Positions 1 to 10,735 are shown, counted from the stretch's first letter. The stretch is DNA of 64,000 nt from Actinernus sp. WN-2022 (GCA_030867875.1 JAOWCC010000744.1:806001-870000), one strand, 5' to 3'. Numbers and translations: made by a program. Notes: generated by a model not told the origin, from the sequence alone.

Positions 1-156
1 AATATGAATATGCCAGCATCTTTGGTGCGAACTGGTTTACTACAGAGTGATAACCCTCCAGGCAGCTTGTCTGAGCAACTGGTGATGCTTGTTTGATGGC
101 TTTTTTTAGGATGGTGTTGTCGAGTGTTTGGCATAGTTTCTCATATGCAGATGACC
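1..156 (-). CDS. exon 8 (partial): CLEGYHSV block, runs off the left edge
   Basis: Acceptor ctcataacag before GGTCATCTGC matches the phase left by exon 7. It encodes GSSAYEKLCQTLDNTI, then TSCLEGYHSVVNQFAPKM up to the edge of the window with no stop. The Glu of CLEGYHS is a possible third active-site acid. The remaining C terminus lies outside the window. Confidence 0.75.
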
Positions 157-3100
157 CTGTTATGAGTTGTTTAAAAAATACAAAAAAACATTGATAGCAA
201 CCATGGAAAAAGAGCATCTACAACATTTGACATGTTAAATTAAAAGTTTGTCAGGGACATTGAATGATAAAATAAACACTAGAGCAAATCACAACTTTTT
301 TTGTTAAAATAATTATTAAGTTACTTTGTGAATTGCTCAAAGTCTTTATTTAGATATGATGTACAGTATTTGCCATTTCAGAGGCTTTTACTTCTTAAAT
401 AGTTTTTACCTTTTGTTAACCATACACGTGGCGTGGTGATCTCTCCATGGGCACACTTGTTAAATAATGGATCTGGAAGCTCTGTGTGCTTGTTGATGAT
501 GTGATACTGGAAAGCCTTGAATTTGGCCAGTATCACATCTCCAAGCTTGGCTTTTGTCGAGGTGACTGCCCAGTAGAAGTGACGGACACAAGCCTTCCTC
601 CACCTCCCAATGATCTCACAACCCTTTTCTTTGCTTAGTTTGAGAAGAAGCTTCTGTATCTCTGCAATTAAAAGAAGCAAAAGATAACATAGTATCAATA
701 ATAACTACAACGTAGAAGCTCAAAATCCTTATAGTTTGATGAAGACATACAGTGTACCTGTCAAGTTTTATAATAAAAATTGAGAGCAAGATTTTTTTTG
801 TAGAATCCTACTATGTAATGTCTGACTATGCAAGAAGTTTCATGCAAATAAGATAAGTACTCTGTATGAAAAAATCACATGAGTTCGATTAGTAAACTAG
901 GATATTTTTCACAATGTGAATAACAGTTAATAATATACCGATAACTGCAATCATGTTATGAAAAGTCTGTGCCGGATTTCACTTCACACACACAATGTAT
1001 GTGTTTACCAAAATGTTTAGAGAACAAAATGGACTTGGGTAGTCCAGGATTTATTTCATGGGACAATCGAAATCACTTGGCTTTTTCATTAATAATATAA
1101 TACTTACTTTTGCCAATGTGCCATAGGTCAAAGAAATGGTCAATTACTGGCTTTCCCATTTCCTTGCATTTTTTGGGGCACTCCTCTCTCATCCATTTTG
1201 CAATTGATACATGACGATCAGAGATGAAGGCCTTTATTATAATGCCGGTTGTAAGCAAGAAGGCAAAAGCTTTTTGATGAGCAAAGAACTCCATAGCTGA
1301 ACTGCTACCAGCTTGGTTTGCCTGATAAGTAAAAAAAATAACCTAAGTAAACCCCAATATGTAGCCTTATTTTACTGTAGCCATTTTAATCATAATGCAA
1401 TCATGTTGAAGACCAGGGATCATGTGCTTCTTTGATGCTCTGGGCAGTGATGATCAGCAAAAGAAAAACATATTATTCACCCTGGACCCTCTCATTGAAA
1501 CCTTTGTGCACAACAAGTGAAGCATACTGTTACATTTACATGATTATCGAAATTGGGCTATTCTTTTTTCACATTTATTGCCATGTTTTTTTTAATCTGA
1601 TAATGTTAAAATGAGTCAACTAGTGCCAGGCCCAGAAAATTGAATGGCAACTTGGATTGTAAATTAATTGACTTACTAAGCAGACTTTATGGTCTGATGC
1701 CAACCTAACATATTATTGTAATCAATAGGTGTTTGATATTCATTGTAATAGAAGACTGGATTTGTTACCTGTACAAGGACAATGTGAATCATAAGGCCAA
1801 GTGTGCAGCAAAATATAGTATACGTCCCATATTTTGCTGAATGTCCCATGCTATCGTGGCGACCATCACCTGCAAGGACCACTTCTTTTCCACTTAAAGA
1901 TTGAAGAACATTTGCTTGGTAGGCTCTCCAGAATTTTACTACTGTTGGAATTAGTAGATGCCTCTGGTGGTAGTAGTAGGTATGTTGCTGATACACCAGT
2001 ACCCCCATGTGCTGAAACACCAGGAGAACTTTCCTTAAAGATGCACCAGCACAAAGAATGGCAAAGCTGAGAAGCAAATTACCAGCAGGGAACTTTCCAA
2101 GGAGATAAGGCTGGCTCTTCCAAGTAAATACTCCTTTACAGCTGCTGCAAGTGGAATCGATAACAATCATTGTGCCTGTCTGTGTTACTTTGAGGTCGGG
2201 GCTACTTGTGAAGCACAAATGGCAAGTTTGAAAAAGCAGTAGCAGCTTGGACAGGAAAACAATCCCCTTTGGCTCCTCCCTGATATTCTTTCCCTTACAG
2301 TCCAAGCTATAGATGGAAATATAATAGCAAAATAAACTGTATTATTAATTAATATATACATACATATATGTGTGCAATGTACATTCACTTGTTTTCAAAA
2401 ACATGTATATCGATCCCTTTATATACACAATGTATTTTCAAAATGTACATACACCCATTTGTAAAAACACTACTCACTGAAACATATATAACTGTACCTT
2501 TTGTTTTGGAGTGGAGAATGACAGGGAAAACAAAAGGTATATTACATGTTTCAGTGAGCAGTGTTTTTGAAAACTGTATATATTCCATTGGGATTCTCCA
2601 TTGTGCAGATGGAACAACAGTAAATAGCAGTCAATGTTTTCCCTGAATGCCAACCAGCACAATTAGCTACATACTACAGTGTAGATGAGAAATTGGTTAG
2701 CAGAGTACCCATTAGTTTACATGTAGTATAATTTAGTTCCATATATAGCTAGACCGATTTACATTGCTCTAGAAGCAGTAATAATATTGTTGTACCTGGG
2801 TTTTGATATGTCTTTGTCATTATCATCTCCTGTTTTTCTGTAGGCATCTTCTACTTGTTCTGGTGTCCATTCGGGATCCTCACCACTTTCCTGTTCCTTG
2901 TCATCCTTTTCATCATCTATCATCTCCTCATCTGTTGGATCTAATGGTATTATATCCTCTTTTTCCATTGGCCATGGGTCATCAATGGTTTCATCATCAG
3001 CAGTTTGAGTTCCTATAAAAATAGTTGTATTAATGGTTAGATAATTTCTGTAAGTAATAACTGTGTGTAGTAGATAATTTACAAGTTGCTTGCATCATTC

Positions 3101-4456
3101 TTTTATTAATTATTATTTTTAATTACCCAAATGTACTTTTGGTCCAGGCATAACAATATCAATTGTCCATTGCATAATAAAGCCTTATCAAACACAATTT
3201 ACAGTTACTGATTGCCATATTTCACACACCTGATGATACCATTCCTGGTTGTTGGTTCACTTCCTGAAATGTCTCTGCCCAAATTGTCTGGTTGGATAAT
3301 CGTTGTTGGTTCACCACATCCAGCTTTCTTTCCAGGATTCTTAACTTCCTTTGGAGTTTTTTCTTTTCCTTCTTCATGCTTTCACAGTCACGACAACATT
3401 CCATGCTATCATGAAGTTCTGTTGATGCCTATAATAATATGATATAAACATCATACATGAAGCAGATCTAGAGTACAGTAGCCCATAATACATGAATATA
3501 CAGTAATGTATGTTGTTTATCTGTTTTATTTTTATTGAAATGTTTTAGTTGGATATGCATGTTACCCTGTTTAGAGAGCTTGGTTCTTCTTCAGCTTCAC
3601 CTATTCTATAATTAGTTGCTGTAGAAGTTATTACTTCTGGAGAAGTCAGTTCTGTGATAGTTGCAGATATAGAAGCTAAAGGGGTAGGGTAGGGTGTTAC
3701 TGATGTGGTAGTCGATGTAGAAGCTGTTACTGCTGTGTTAGTTGATGTACAAGCTACAGGGGAGGGAGTTTCTGCTGTTGTAGTTGATGTAGATGCTACA
3801 GGGGAAGGAGTTGCTGCTGTTGTAGTTGATGTAGAAGCAGATAAGGGAGTGCTTGCTTGTTTCTGGGCCGCAGAATCCACACTGCCCATGCTGCTGGTAG
3901 TAGACATTAAGTCTCTAATAGCCTGAGTAACCAAAACAACGCAGTTCACATTAAAGTTATGAAAGACGTAAAATTACATATAACAAGTTGTACTTTATAT
4001 AAATAAGCGATTACATCGACAAGCTTTTTCAGTGGCACGCTGATACCAAAGCTGTACAAGGTCGTATGAACTTCTAACTTTGAAATGTTCACATTTGAGC
4101 GATTCTCAAAAGGGGTAAACAAAGAGGAAAGTTCACACATTTTTTACCTGGCGCCTGTTTCTCGTGGAAAGCGGATCATTCTGTGGTTCTTTCTTCCACA
4201 CTGTTGGAACGGCTCCTGGTAGAAGGAAACGCCTGCTTCTAGCCGTGTGTACCGTCCTCTCGAAACAGTGATCTTGGAAGTGTTCCGAACAGATTACAAA
4301 TCTGCCTTTAGTGGAGAAATTCGCTCGGTGCATTCGAACGAACCTTGCCCACTTGTCCCGCTCCCTTTTAATCACAGGGCTCGAATGCAACGAAATACCT
4401 TCAAGCTGACTAGAAACATTACTGCAGCCCTGAACCACACATCGCCTGCCTGGCAT
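1..4456 (-). CDS. THAP-domain, DDE-transposase-like gene, eight exons, 3' end beyond the window
   Basis: Eight coding segments on the minus strand join without a stop: 4456-4148, 3922-3566, 3428-3230, 3012-2796, 2306-1769, 1321-1108, 661-410 and 156 to the left edge. Every intron is GT...AG and every junction agrees in phase (0,0,1,2,0,1,1), which is hard to get by chance. The protein, about 750 residues so far, has an N-terminal THAP finger, a Ser/Thr/Pro-rich linker, a short coiled coil, an acidic segment, and then a large domain with GDGRHDSMGHSAKYG, SDRH, FDLWHIGK, HFYWA and CAHGEITTPRVW motifs. Such motifs occur in THAP-containing transposase-like proteins common in cnidarians and fish, usually annotated as uncharacterised. 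Candidate catalytic acids are Asp in GDGR, Asp in SDRH and perhaps Glu in CLEGYHS. THAP domains bind DNA, so a nuclear DNA-binding role is likely. It may be an active spliced transposase or a domesticated gene; Kolobok membership is possible but not shown. Confidence 0.85.
410..661 (-). CDS. exon 7: conserved HFYWA / CAHG block
   Basis: Acceptor ttaattgcag before AGATACAG and donor AAAAG|gtaaaa, entry and exit phase 1. It encodes KGCEIIGRWRKACVRHFYWA, the AHGEITTPRVWL block and about 83 residues in all. Conserved Trp, Tyr and Cys/His residues match the transposase-like family rather than any unrelated host enzyme known to me. Confidence 0.8.
1108..1321 (-). CDS. exon 6: second candidate catalytic Asp (SDRH)
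   Basis: Acceptor acttatcag before GCAAACCAAG and donor GCAAAA|gtaagt, entry phase 0, exit phase 1. The encoded sequence runs ANQAGSSSAMEF, then TTGIIIKAFISDRHVSIAKW and HFFDLWHIGK. The ISDRH motif is the usual second conserved block of this protein family. No frameshift or stop is seen. Confidence 0.82.
1769..2306 (-). CDS. exon 5: transposase-like core with first candidate catalytic Asp
   Basis: Acceptor atctatag before CTTGGACTG and donor GTACAG|gtaaca, entry phase 2, exit phase 0. The 179 residues contain two CxxC pairs (CHLC and CSSC), a run of hydrophobic and tyrosine-rich sequence, and the signature GDGRHDSMGHSAKYGTY. The two CxxC pairs may bind zinc. The Asp of GDGR is the best candidate for the first acidic residue of a DDE/D active site. 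No stop interrupts the exon. Confidence 0.82.
2464..2572. repeat. inverted repeat (hairpin) in intron 4 of the THAP gene
   Basis: The left arm (actcactgaaaca, then ccttttgtttt) is matched by the right arm (aaaacaaaagg, then tgtttcagtgag), with imperfect spacing and a loop of about 25 bases. It lies in the intron between exons 5 and 4. It looks like a small foldback transposon remnant; no target duplication was identified. Confidence 0.6.
2796..3012 (-). CDS. exon 4: acidic segment
   Basis: Acceptor ttttatag before GAACTCAAAC and donor ACCCAG|gtacaa; it enters in phase 1 and leaves in phase 2. The product is strongly acidic (DPTDEEMIDDEKDDKEQESG) followed by PEWTPEQVEDAYRKTGDD. It precedes the transposase-like core and could be a flexible or protein-interaction segment. 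Confidence 0.72.
3230..3428 (-). CDS. exon 3: basic coiled coil
   Basis: The acceptor is attattatag before GCATCAACAG and the donor is ATCAG|gtgtgt, leaving phase 1. The 66 residues include ESMKKEKKKLQRKLRILERK, a Lys/Arg-rich heptad-like stretch. Coiled coils often follow THAP domains and mediate dimerisation; that role here is inferred. Confidence 0.75.
3566..3922 (-). CDS. exon 2: Ser/Thr/Pro-rich linker with internal repeats
   Basis: The acceptor is ...ttactcag before GCT ATT AGA GAC and the donor is ACAGG|gtaaca. The exon encodes 119 residues, mostly a run of degenerate units of about 14 residues of the type STSTTTAATPSPVA. Such a linker is probably disordered and joins the THAP finger to the catalytic body. 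The repeats are also visible in the DNA around 3690-3850 and could change in copy number between individuals. Confidence 0.75.
4148..4456 (-). CDS. exon 1: THAP zinc finger and start codon
   Basis: This exon encodes 103 residues from MPGRRCVVQG to NRRQ, ending at a CAG|gtaaaa donor. The C2CH pattern is visible: C6 and C11 near the start, then CSEH with the downstream Cys and His. The family's fixed Trp (KWARFVR), a Phe-rich core and the AVPT box (AVPTVW) also appear, so all of the usual THAP landmarks are present. The ATG at 4456 is chosen because THAP domains normally begin two to five residues before the first Cys. Phase at the exit is 0. Confidence 0.88.
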
Positions 4457-4720
4457 TATCTATCAAAAACTATGCGGATCTCAAGGAAAACATCAAAAAC
4501 GTGTTGCAGAATACGACCTCTATCTGTAAGTTTGAATACGAAATTAGCCATGCGGCGTTCACAAGTTGAGTAACTGACGTCACTTCCTCTCGGTTGCTAG
4601 TCACCACGCTTCAAACGGTCAGGAACACGTTCGATTAATGGCGGCCGAAAATCTCGAGAATTGTAATGAAAATTACAAGGGGTTCCCGTGCTCGTAACGA
4701 AAAACGGTTTGGACAGGTAA
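4457..4720. promoter_or_regulatory. probable promoter of the THAP gene, possibly bidirectional
   Basis: A perfect palindromic CRE, TGACGTCA, lies at 4575-4582, about 120 bp upstream of the minus-strand start codon. It is followed directly by CTTCC, an ETS-type core. On the plus strand, ATGGCGGCC begins near 4638 and opens a 19-codon frame that ends before a donor-like GGACAG|gtaaat near 4719. This suggests a divergent transcript or a non-coding first exon. The site calls are seen directly; promoter activity is inferred. Confidence 0.45.
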
Positions 4721-4832
4721 ATAAAAACATTGTAAACCTTTTGAAAATTGAAATACATCGAATGCGAAAAATTTGATCGTAGTGGCACTTTAACGGAAAC
4801 GGTGTACTGAAAGATTGAAAGAATAGTCATAT

Positions 4833-5705
4833 GAACTGATAACTGCACCCTTGAAATTAATTAAGAAATATAAAATAATGAATCTTGGGCGGGACGCCTG
4901 AAAGATTCAAACCAAGTAAGAAATAAAACCTAATGAATCTTGGGCGGGACGCCTGAAAGATTAAAATTAATTAAGAAACCCAAAAAAAAATGAATCTTGG
5001 GCGGGACGCCTGAAAGATTCAAATGAATTAAGAAAAGAAAAAAAATGAATCTTGGGCGGAACGCCTGAAAGATTCAAACTAATTAAGAAATAAAAACTAA
5101 TGAATCTTGGGCGGGACGCCTGAAAGATTCAAATTAATTAAGAAACAAAAAAAACAATGAATCTTGGGCGGGACGCCTGAAAGATTCAAATTAATTAAGA
5201 AACAAAAAAAACAATGAATCTTGGGCGGGACGCCTGAAAGATTCAAACTAATTAAGAAATAAAAACTAATGAATCTTGGGCGGGACGCCTGAAAGATTCA
5301 AATTAATTAAGAAATAAAAACTAATGAATCTTGGGCGAGACGCCTGAAAGATTCAAACTAATTAAGAAATAAAAACTAATGAATCTTGGGCGGGACGCCT
5401 GAAAGATTCAAATTAATTAAGAAACAAAAAAAACAATGAATCTTGGGCGGGACGCCTGAAAGATTCAAACTAATTAAGAAATAAAAACTAATGAATCTTG
5501 GGCGGGACGCCTGAAAGATTCAAATTAATTAAGAAATAAAAACTAATGAATCTTGGGCGAGACGCCTGAAAGATTCAAACTAATTAAGAAATAAAACCTA
5601 ATGAATCTTGGGCGAGACGCCTGAAAGATTCAAACTAATTAAGAAATAAAAACTAATGAATCTTGGGCGGGACGCCTGAAAGATTCAAATTAATTAATAC
5701 TTTAA
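4833..5705. repeat. 15-copy minisatellite, 55/57-bp unit containing a stem-loop
   Basis: GAATCTTGGGCG starts at 4880, 4935, 4992, 5047, 5102, 5159, 5216, 5271, 5326, 5381, 5438, 5493, 5548, 5603 and 5658. Spacing is 55 bp where the linker reads aactaat and 57 bp where it reads aaaaaaacaat. Each unit contains GAATCTT...AAGATTC arms with inner GGCG...CGCC arms, so every copy can fold. Some units carry GGGCGAGAC in place of GGGCGGGAC. The phrase gaactgataactg flanks both sides (near 4833 and 5735), and a decayed GAATCTTGG lies near 5785. Confidence 0.93.
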
Positions 5706-7430
5706 AAAGCAATGAATAGTGGGCCAAAGGATAGTGAACTGATAACTGTACCCTTGAAATTATGAAATAAATAAAACCCAATGAATCTTGGACAAATAAA
5801 ATGTGATAACATAATGCAGAAGGTGACAAAAAGTCGTAGATCTAAATGATACAAAAAAAAGAAAAAGCTTCAGGTACAATTAATGTAAACTCATGTCAGT
5901 TTTGTATGTTTTGTCACACTGTTCAAATAAAACAATTAACTTACAACAGGAGTTACAACTACAAAAGTCGAAAGCTCGAGCTCCTTTACGTGTCAGAGTA
6001 AAACTCGATCTCTTTTCAAAATCATCGAGCCGCCTCATTATTTGCATATAAATACTTACCCCTGTTTTTCCAATCTTAGTTCTGTTCAAAAGGGTCTGCC
6101 AACCATCGTCAGATATAAAAGTACCTCTAGCTTACAAAGCAAAAGCATCCAATCTGGCACACACATTTCTTCAACCCGCTTGTTCTAAAAGTCTGCTGAG
6201 ATAAGTTCTTCGAAGGCTTTCTTTACCCCACATTCCTGCTCTACTCTGGAAAGAACTTCATTGATTAACTTCTTGGATTCGAAGTTTTCTCCCCGTTAAA
6301 TAAGACAGCACTGAGCGATCAGGTCGGATAGTTTCTCACCATTACCCGTGCACACATCATCTATATCACTCGATCATGACTGCCTTTACTTTGCTTCGGA
6401 TCTTCCTGCTCTTCGTCTCAGGCGCGTAATCGAGATCATTCTCTATATCCCTGACGGAAGAGCACGAAGAATTTAAGAACAAGTTTGTAGATGGTGATCC
6501 TGTGGTACTTGCGGGCGAAGTTGGATAACTTGTTGCATGACCTTCCGGTGAATTCGACAAAGTCGTAATTGGAGCCTGGGAGAATTTAGCGGGATGTTGC
6601 TCATTTCTGTTGGCGGGCTTCCAACGCTTTTTGGCGGGCTTTCTCTGGAACGACTTGAAGCCACTAAACGAGCCTTTAAATCAGCAATTTCACAGCAACA
6701 TGAAGCAAGTTTGGTTTTAAGCTGATTGTTCTACTCGGTAGGTCATTGATTGCATGAGCCATTCAGGTCAAATCCATTGGTGACTTACCCAGCTTTTCTT
6801 TCTCGGATATAATTCCCGTTAATCAGGCCTCGTATCTCAGAATATATCTCAGATTTCAATAGCAATGCTTCTTGTGGGTTTTTTCGACGAAGACTGCAAA
6901 TGCCGTGCCAGCATATGCGTTATTTGTTCAGTGTTTTGTAGCCACTGATAAACACCTTCGACGACAATGGCACGCCATTTCCAACTTGAAGATCTTCGAT
7001 ATTTCATCTGGAAGCAACTCGAAAATTATGTTGCAGCAAAACTTTCTCGGTGCTGTACCGCATACTTCAAAGTTCAGAGCATACCATGTCTTGCAAGGAT
7101 CTAAATATGGTGAGGATACTCGATAAAACACTCACAAAACAGCATACTCGAGAGTGGAGCTCGGTACGACGATTGCGAGACTAATAAATACAAAGTTCAC
7201 CTTTCCGAAATTGATATCTGCTGCGCAAAATGGTTCTTTGCCATATATGTCCTGATCCCATTTTGTGCAGCTCATATTTAACCAAAAGGTATGGTTTTCT
7301 TTAACTGAATCTAAAGACAACCTTGGCACCAAAGGTGTTCGACGACGTAGTGATAATTAGATCAGGCGAATAATCTGACGCTGCTGTGTACAGGATTCTA
7401 TTGTAAATGTGGATCCCTGTTGCGTGCAGT
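5706..7430. other. no recognisable gene
   Basis: Short open frames exist on both strands, for example a Ser/Pro-rich one on the minus strand at 6366-6664, but none has a domain, a convincing splice context or a family resemblance I can name. A Ser-rich frame (STTGSPSTN) could be a fragment of a disordered coding exon. Otherwise the stretch appears to be unique or old repeat DNA. Confidence 0.4.
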
Positions 7431-7560
7431 AAAAACAGGCTTGCGGCTTGGCATGTGATTGGTTGACGGCGCCAAATCTCGACAAAAAAAAAAAAAAAGT
7501 TAAGGAAAAACACTTGCGATTTCTGACTCGAGCCGGCCAAAGGCCTGGCCCGAGTAAAAA
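7431..7560 (+). mobile_element. right-end fragment of the ACTCGGGCC repeat family
   Basis: The phrase gattggttgacggcgcc, an A-run, cacttgcga and the terminal hairpin ggccaaaggcctggcccgag are shared with the right ends near 18205 and 54905. The last bases form a GGCC...GGCC hairpin next to CCGAGT. No matching left end was found upstream, so this is a truncated copy. Confidence 0.6.
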
Positions 7561-8031
7561 GCTTAACTTTTGGCGGTAGAAGTTTACTGCAAATGTTTTA
7601 AGGTAAATTTCGCGCGGCCGCCCACCAGACTGACCGTAATACGCACGCGCAGACGTTTGACCGCTGTGTGTGGCAACGTTGTGTCACGCCATCAAACGAA
7701 TGAAGTATGGAGAATTTTGTACTTGATCGCCTTTTCACCATAGTCCTCAGTTTGTGTAGTTCCTTGACTCAGACTAGCACAATGATGTGATATTTTCCAA
7801 GGTGTTACAAAATAGATCACTGCGCACTTCATAATAAAAGAAGAAACTTGAGCTTCGCCAACGAATAGTCGTAAGAACAATTTCTGTGATGGTTTTTGTT
7901 ACTTTATGTCGTGTAATCAAAGTGTTGTTTCTCCCTTGTATGCTGGGATCATTACGTCAGAGACTTTTAAGTATTTCTAATTCTATGAGAAGCAACGCCT
8001 CTTCAACCATTTCAATCCAAAGCTCTCCAGG
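7561..8031. other. no feature seen
   Basis: Only short frames without family resemblance are present. The left part is GC-richer (gcgcggccgcccacc near 7611) than the surroundings, which may mark the edge of a repeat or an old CpG-rich promoter. Nothing firmer can be said. Confidence 0.3.
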
Positions 8032-8034
8032 TTA

Positions 8035-8489
8035 TGCACCTATCAATGTCAACCCCCAGGGGGGGGAGGCCGGGCAGATGTGGGGCATTTGACTTTTTGT
8101 GAGAATTTTTGGTCAAAATCCCCACCCTGGGGACTAAATTCAGTCAAAACGGATCAAATCCCCCACCCTTGTATGAAATTGATTTACACAAATTCAAGAA
8201 GTATTTGGAATGATCTATAGTAAATAGGAATGAAACGTTGAAGTATTAAATTAATTTATATTTCAATGTGAACTGGACGGTAAACCTACCTTTTAGACGA
8301 ATCCAAAATGGCCGACAAACAGGAGGCACCGATATTTAGTACCAGTCCCTCTCTTTCAAAAGTCAAATGTCCCCACCCTGGGGTCCAGGCTCCTGTTCAA
8401 ATTCCCCAGGGTGGGGACACCATGAACGGTCAAATGCCCCACATCTGCCCGGCCTCCCCCCCCCCTGGGGGTTGACATTGATAGGTGCA
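8035..8489. mobile_element. 455-bp TIR element (MITE) with TTA target duplication
   Basis: The left end TGCACCTATCAATGTCAACC is repeated inverted at the right end (ggttgacattgataggtgca). The arms continue through a C/G-rich block and gcagatgtggggcatttgac. TTA flanks both sides (8032-8034 and 8490-8492). No transposase is encoded. A 3-bp TTA duplication is typical of PIF/Harbinger elements; the class is inferred from that alone. The interior repeats ccccaccctggg-type phrases in both orientations. Confidence 0.82.
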
Positions 8490-8494
8490 TTAGT

Positions 8495-8935
8495 TGTATG
8501 TCTTTGTACTTCGCGTTCTATGAAGGTAAGTTTTCATTATAAACAGACTCACTCTTGTGTTAGCACATGATCTATATTCTCGCACGCATTGCCAAATAAG
8601 TTTAACCTCTTTGTACTTCGCGTTCTAAGACTAAGGTAGTTTCGTTATAAATATAATTACACACTCATGGAGTCATGATCACTCTTGTGTTTAATAGCAC
8701 ATGTCGACATGATCTATATTCTCGTACGCGTTGCCAAACAAATCAGTTCTACCGCTTTGTACGTTCTATCTCGTCCAAATATATTGCGGTTTAACGCCAT
8801 CATATTTGCAGGCTAGACCTACTCTTGTGTTAGCACTTGATCTCTATTCTCACATGCGTTGCCAAATCAGTCGTACCTCTTTGTCCTTCGCGTTGAAGAC
8901 TTTCTATTAAAGGTGAGTGAGTCTTCGTTGTAAAA
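8495..8935. repeat. degenerate tandem repeat, unit about 130-140 bp
   Basis: The phrase actcttgtgtt...agcacatgatctatattctc recurs near 8550, 8682 and 8821, each followed by a cgcgttgccaaa-type phrase and ctttgtacttcgcgttct. Copies are diverged by substitutions and small indels. It begins just outside the right end of the MITE. Confidence 0.65.
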
Positions 8936-10034
8936 TATACCGTAAGAAAATAAGTTAGGTTTTCATTAAATATAATTATTTTATCAAAATGTGTGGAATG
9001 TTCTTCCGGTATCTGTTTACATCGACCAGAACAATTTTGATTTACTTTACCACATAGTAACCTAACAAATTTTGAAGTTTTATTGGTCAAATATTAAAGT
9101 AGGCCCAAAACGCTTTGTAATCCTAGGTAGTTCGAGTAGTACTTATAAATTTGGTTTCTTTACAAGAACTGTTAAGGAGAGGTATTGCCTAATTATCTTC
9201 TTGACAAGAGCCCATCTGGGCTTTCACTCGGGCCACATGCATGAGATTGAAGATGAAATACACTTTCATTTGAAATCCTTTTAGTAATAACCGAAGGGAA
9301 GAATTATTAGCTGAATTTAGCAGTCTTTAGGAGTGGCCGCTAGCGCGGTGACATGCATTCTCTGCTCCCCTAGTATATATATTTCTCGTGTATGCAAATT
9401 AAAGAAGTTGACCTCTACTTATTCATGTACCGCACGCTTACAATTTAGTCTGCTGTTCTCCAGGTTCAGAGTACTAATAGATGAGTGTCTCAAATATATG
9501 TTTATATTTGTCCCATATTATAAGTTGTATCCTGTCCACCTATGATGGAGCTATCATATGATATATTTCTCTACTGTTCATTCTACCCTGCGGCTCTTTA
9601 TCGCAGCTCGCGTCCATATCAGGTATTTATTAACTGAAATGCCTGTTGGTTATATACCCTCCTTCCCAAAACTGATCTGCTCATTATATTACAGAACTAT
9701 AAAGGGAACTGTTGGAAGCCTTTAATTTCTCGAACCGAAACCTCGGCCGTGAGAGGATTCTTGTTTAAGTTAACCTGAGTATCAGGCTTACCTTTTCCCC
9801 CGAGAAAAAGAAAGAAAAAACAACGCGCGAGAGGGGGAAAAGAACGCCTGATACAAATACTATTCGAGACACCTTCCGCCCCTTGTCGCGTCGCCTGTCA
9901 CAATCATGTCAACAATCATGTCACTAGTAAAGTGCTTTCGAGATTAGCCGCAAGTAAACATGAAAAACTTTTAACACATTCGAACCTCGTAGTATCATGT
10001 CCACTTAAAACATTATTTCTATTCAAAAATAATA

Positions 10035-10570
10035 CTAGACTACTTACCATGTATCCACAGTATGGACTTCGTCAACCACAAGAACTTTGGCTTTGTGCAA
10101 TGCACCACATTTAAAAAATTGGCCATCTTTCGCTTAGCCATTGTTCAGCACTTCCATGCATAGATGATTTTAAAATTTCCCTGTCTTTCTCTCCGGACTC
10201 GCCGATCGCTGCAGCTTGTAGACTAGTTTGGGATTGGCCTTGTTCAAATTATTAACCTGTTGCTTCCTTAAGTAGTCCAAGGGACTAACAACTACGATAG
10301 GAAACCGTACACTCGTTTCGTCGTGGTGGCCTTTGAAAAACTTCTCGCAAACTTTCGGCAGATGTTGATAAATTAGGCTTTTTCCATAGCCCGTGGAAGA
10401 ATTGCAAGGACGCCTTCATTCAGACAGATCAGTCTCCTTATGCAATCCCTCTGCTCTGGCTTCAGAGATTTTACAGGAAAATGTTCAAGTGAATGTTGTA
10501 TCGCCATTTCAAATTTACACTCACTTTTTTTGAAAACGACCGGAAGCTGATTCAGGATTAGCAACACCAA
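10035..10570 (-). pseudogene. RecQ-like DExH helicase fragment, frameshifted
   Basis: On the minus strand the frame 10570-10373 reads FPVKSLKPEQRDCIRRLI then GVLAILP. This matches the helicase Q-motif region and leads into Walker A. A single missing base then breaks the P-loop; shifting the frame gives a GYGKSLIYQHLP reading, followed by FPIVVVSPLDYLRKQQV (motif Ia). Further on, VLVVDEVHTVDTW (motif II, DEVH) precedes a donor-like ATG|gtaagt near 10049. Order and motifs fit RecQ-family SF2 helicases. The helicase is not functional here: a frameshift, a stop after KTGKF and the loss of later motifs are visible. Confidence 0.75.
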
Positions 10571-10684
10571 TCTGGACAGTGCATTTAGACTATAATTGTC
10601 TTTCGACCAACGACCGAAATTCGGTCGTTTTACACGCGTCTCGACCAGTATTTGTATCAGGCCCTTCTCCTCCCTCTTCTTTCT

Positions 10685-10735
10685 TTCTTTTTTTTGGGGG
10701 GGGGGGGGGGGGAGGGGGGGGGGAAGGGAAGGGCC
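10685..10735. repeat. polypyrimidine then long G tract
   Basis: A ttctttctttttttt run is followed by about 30 bases that are almost all G, interrupted by single A residues. It lies in the right arm of the nested element. Long G runs of this kind recur near 14038, 21205 and 53018. Confidence 0.85.

Noticed and set aside
1834..2070. Plus-strand frame of 78 codons opposite THAP gene exon 5
   Set aside because: It is the antisense shadow of a well-supported exon with correct splice sites.
4833..5705. Possible CRISPR-like array because of regular repeats
   Set aside because: The whole unit is repeated, without unique spacers, and the DNA is eukaryotic; it is a minisatellite.
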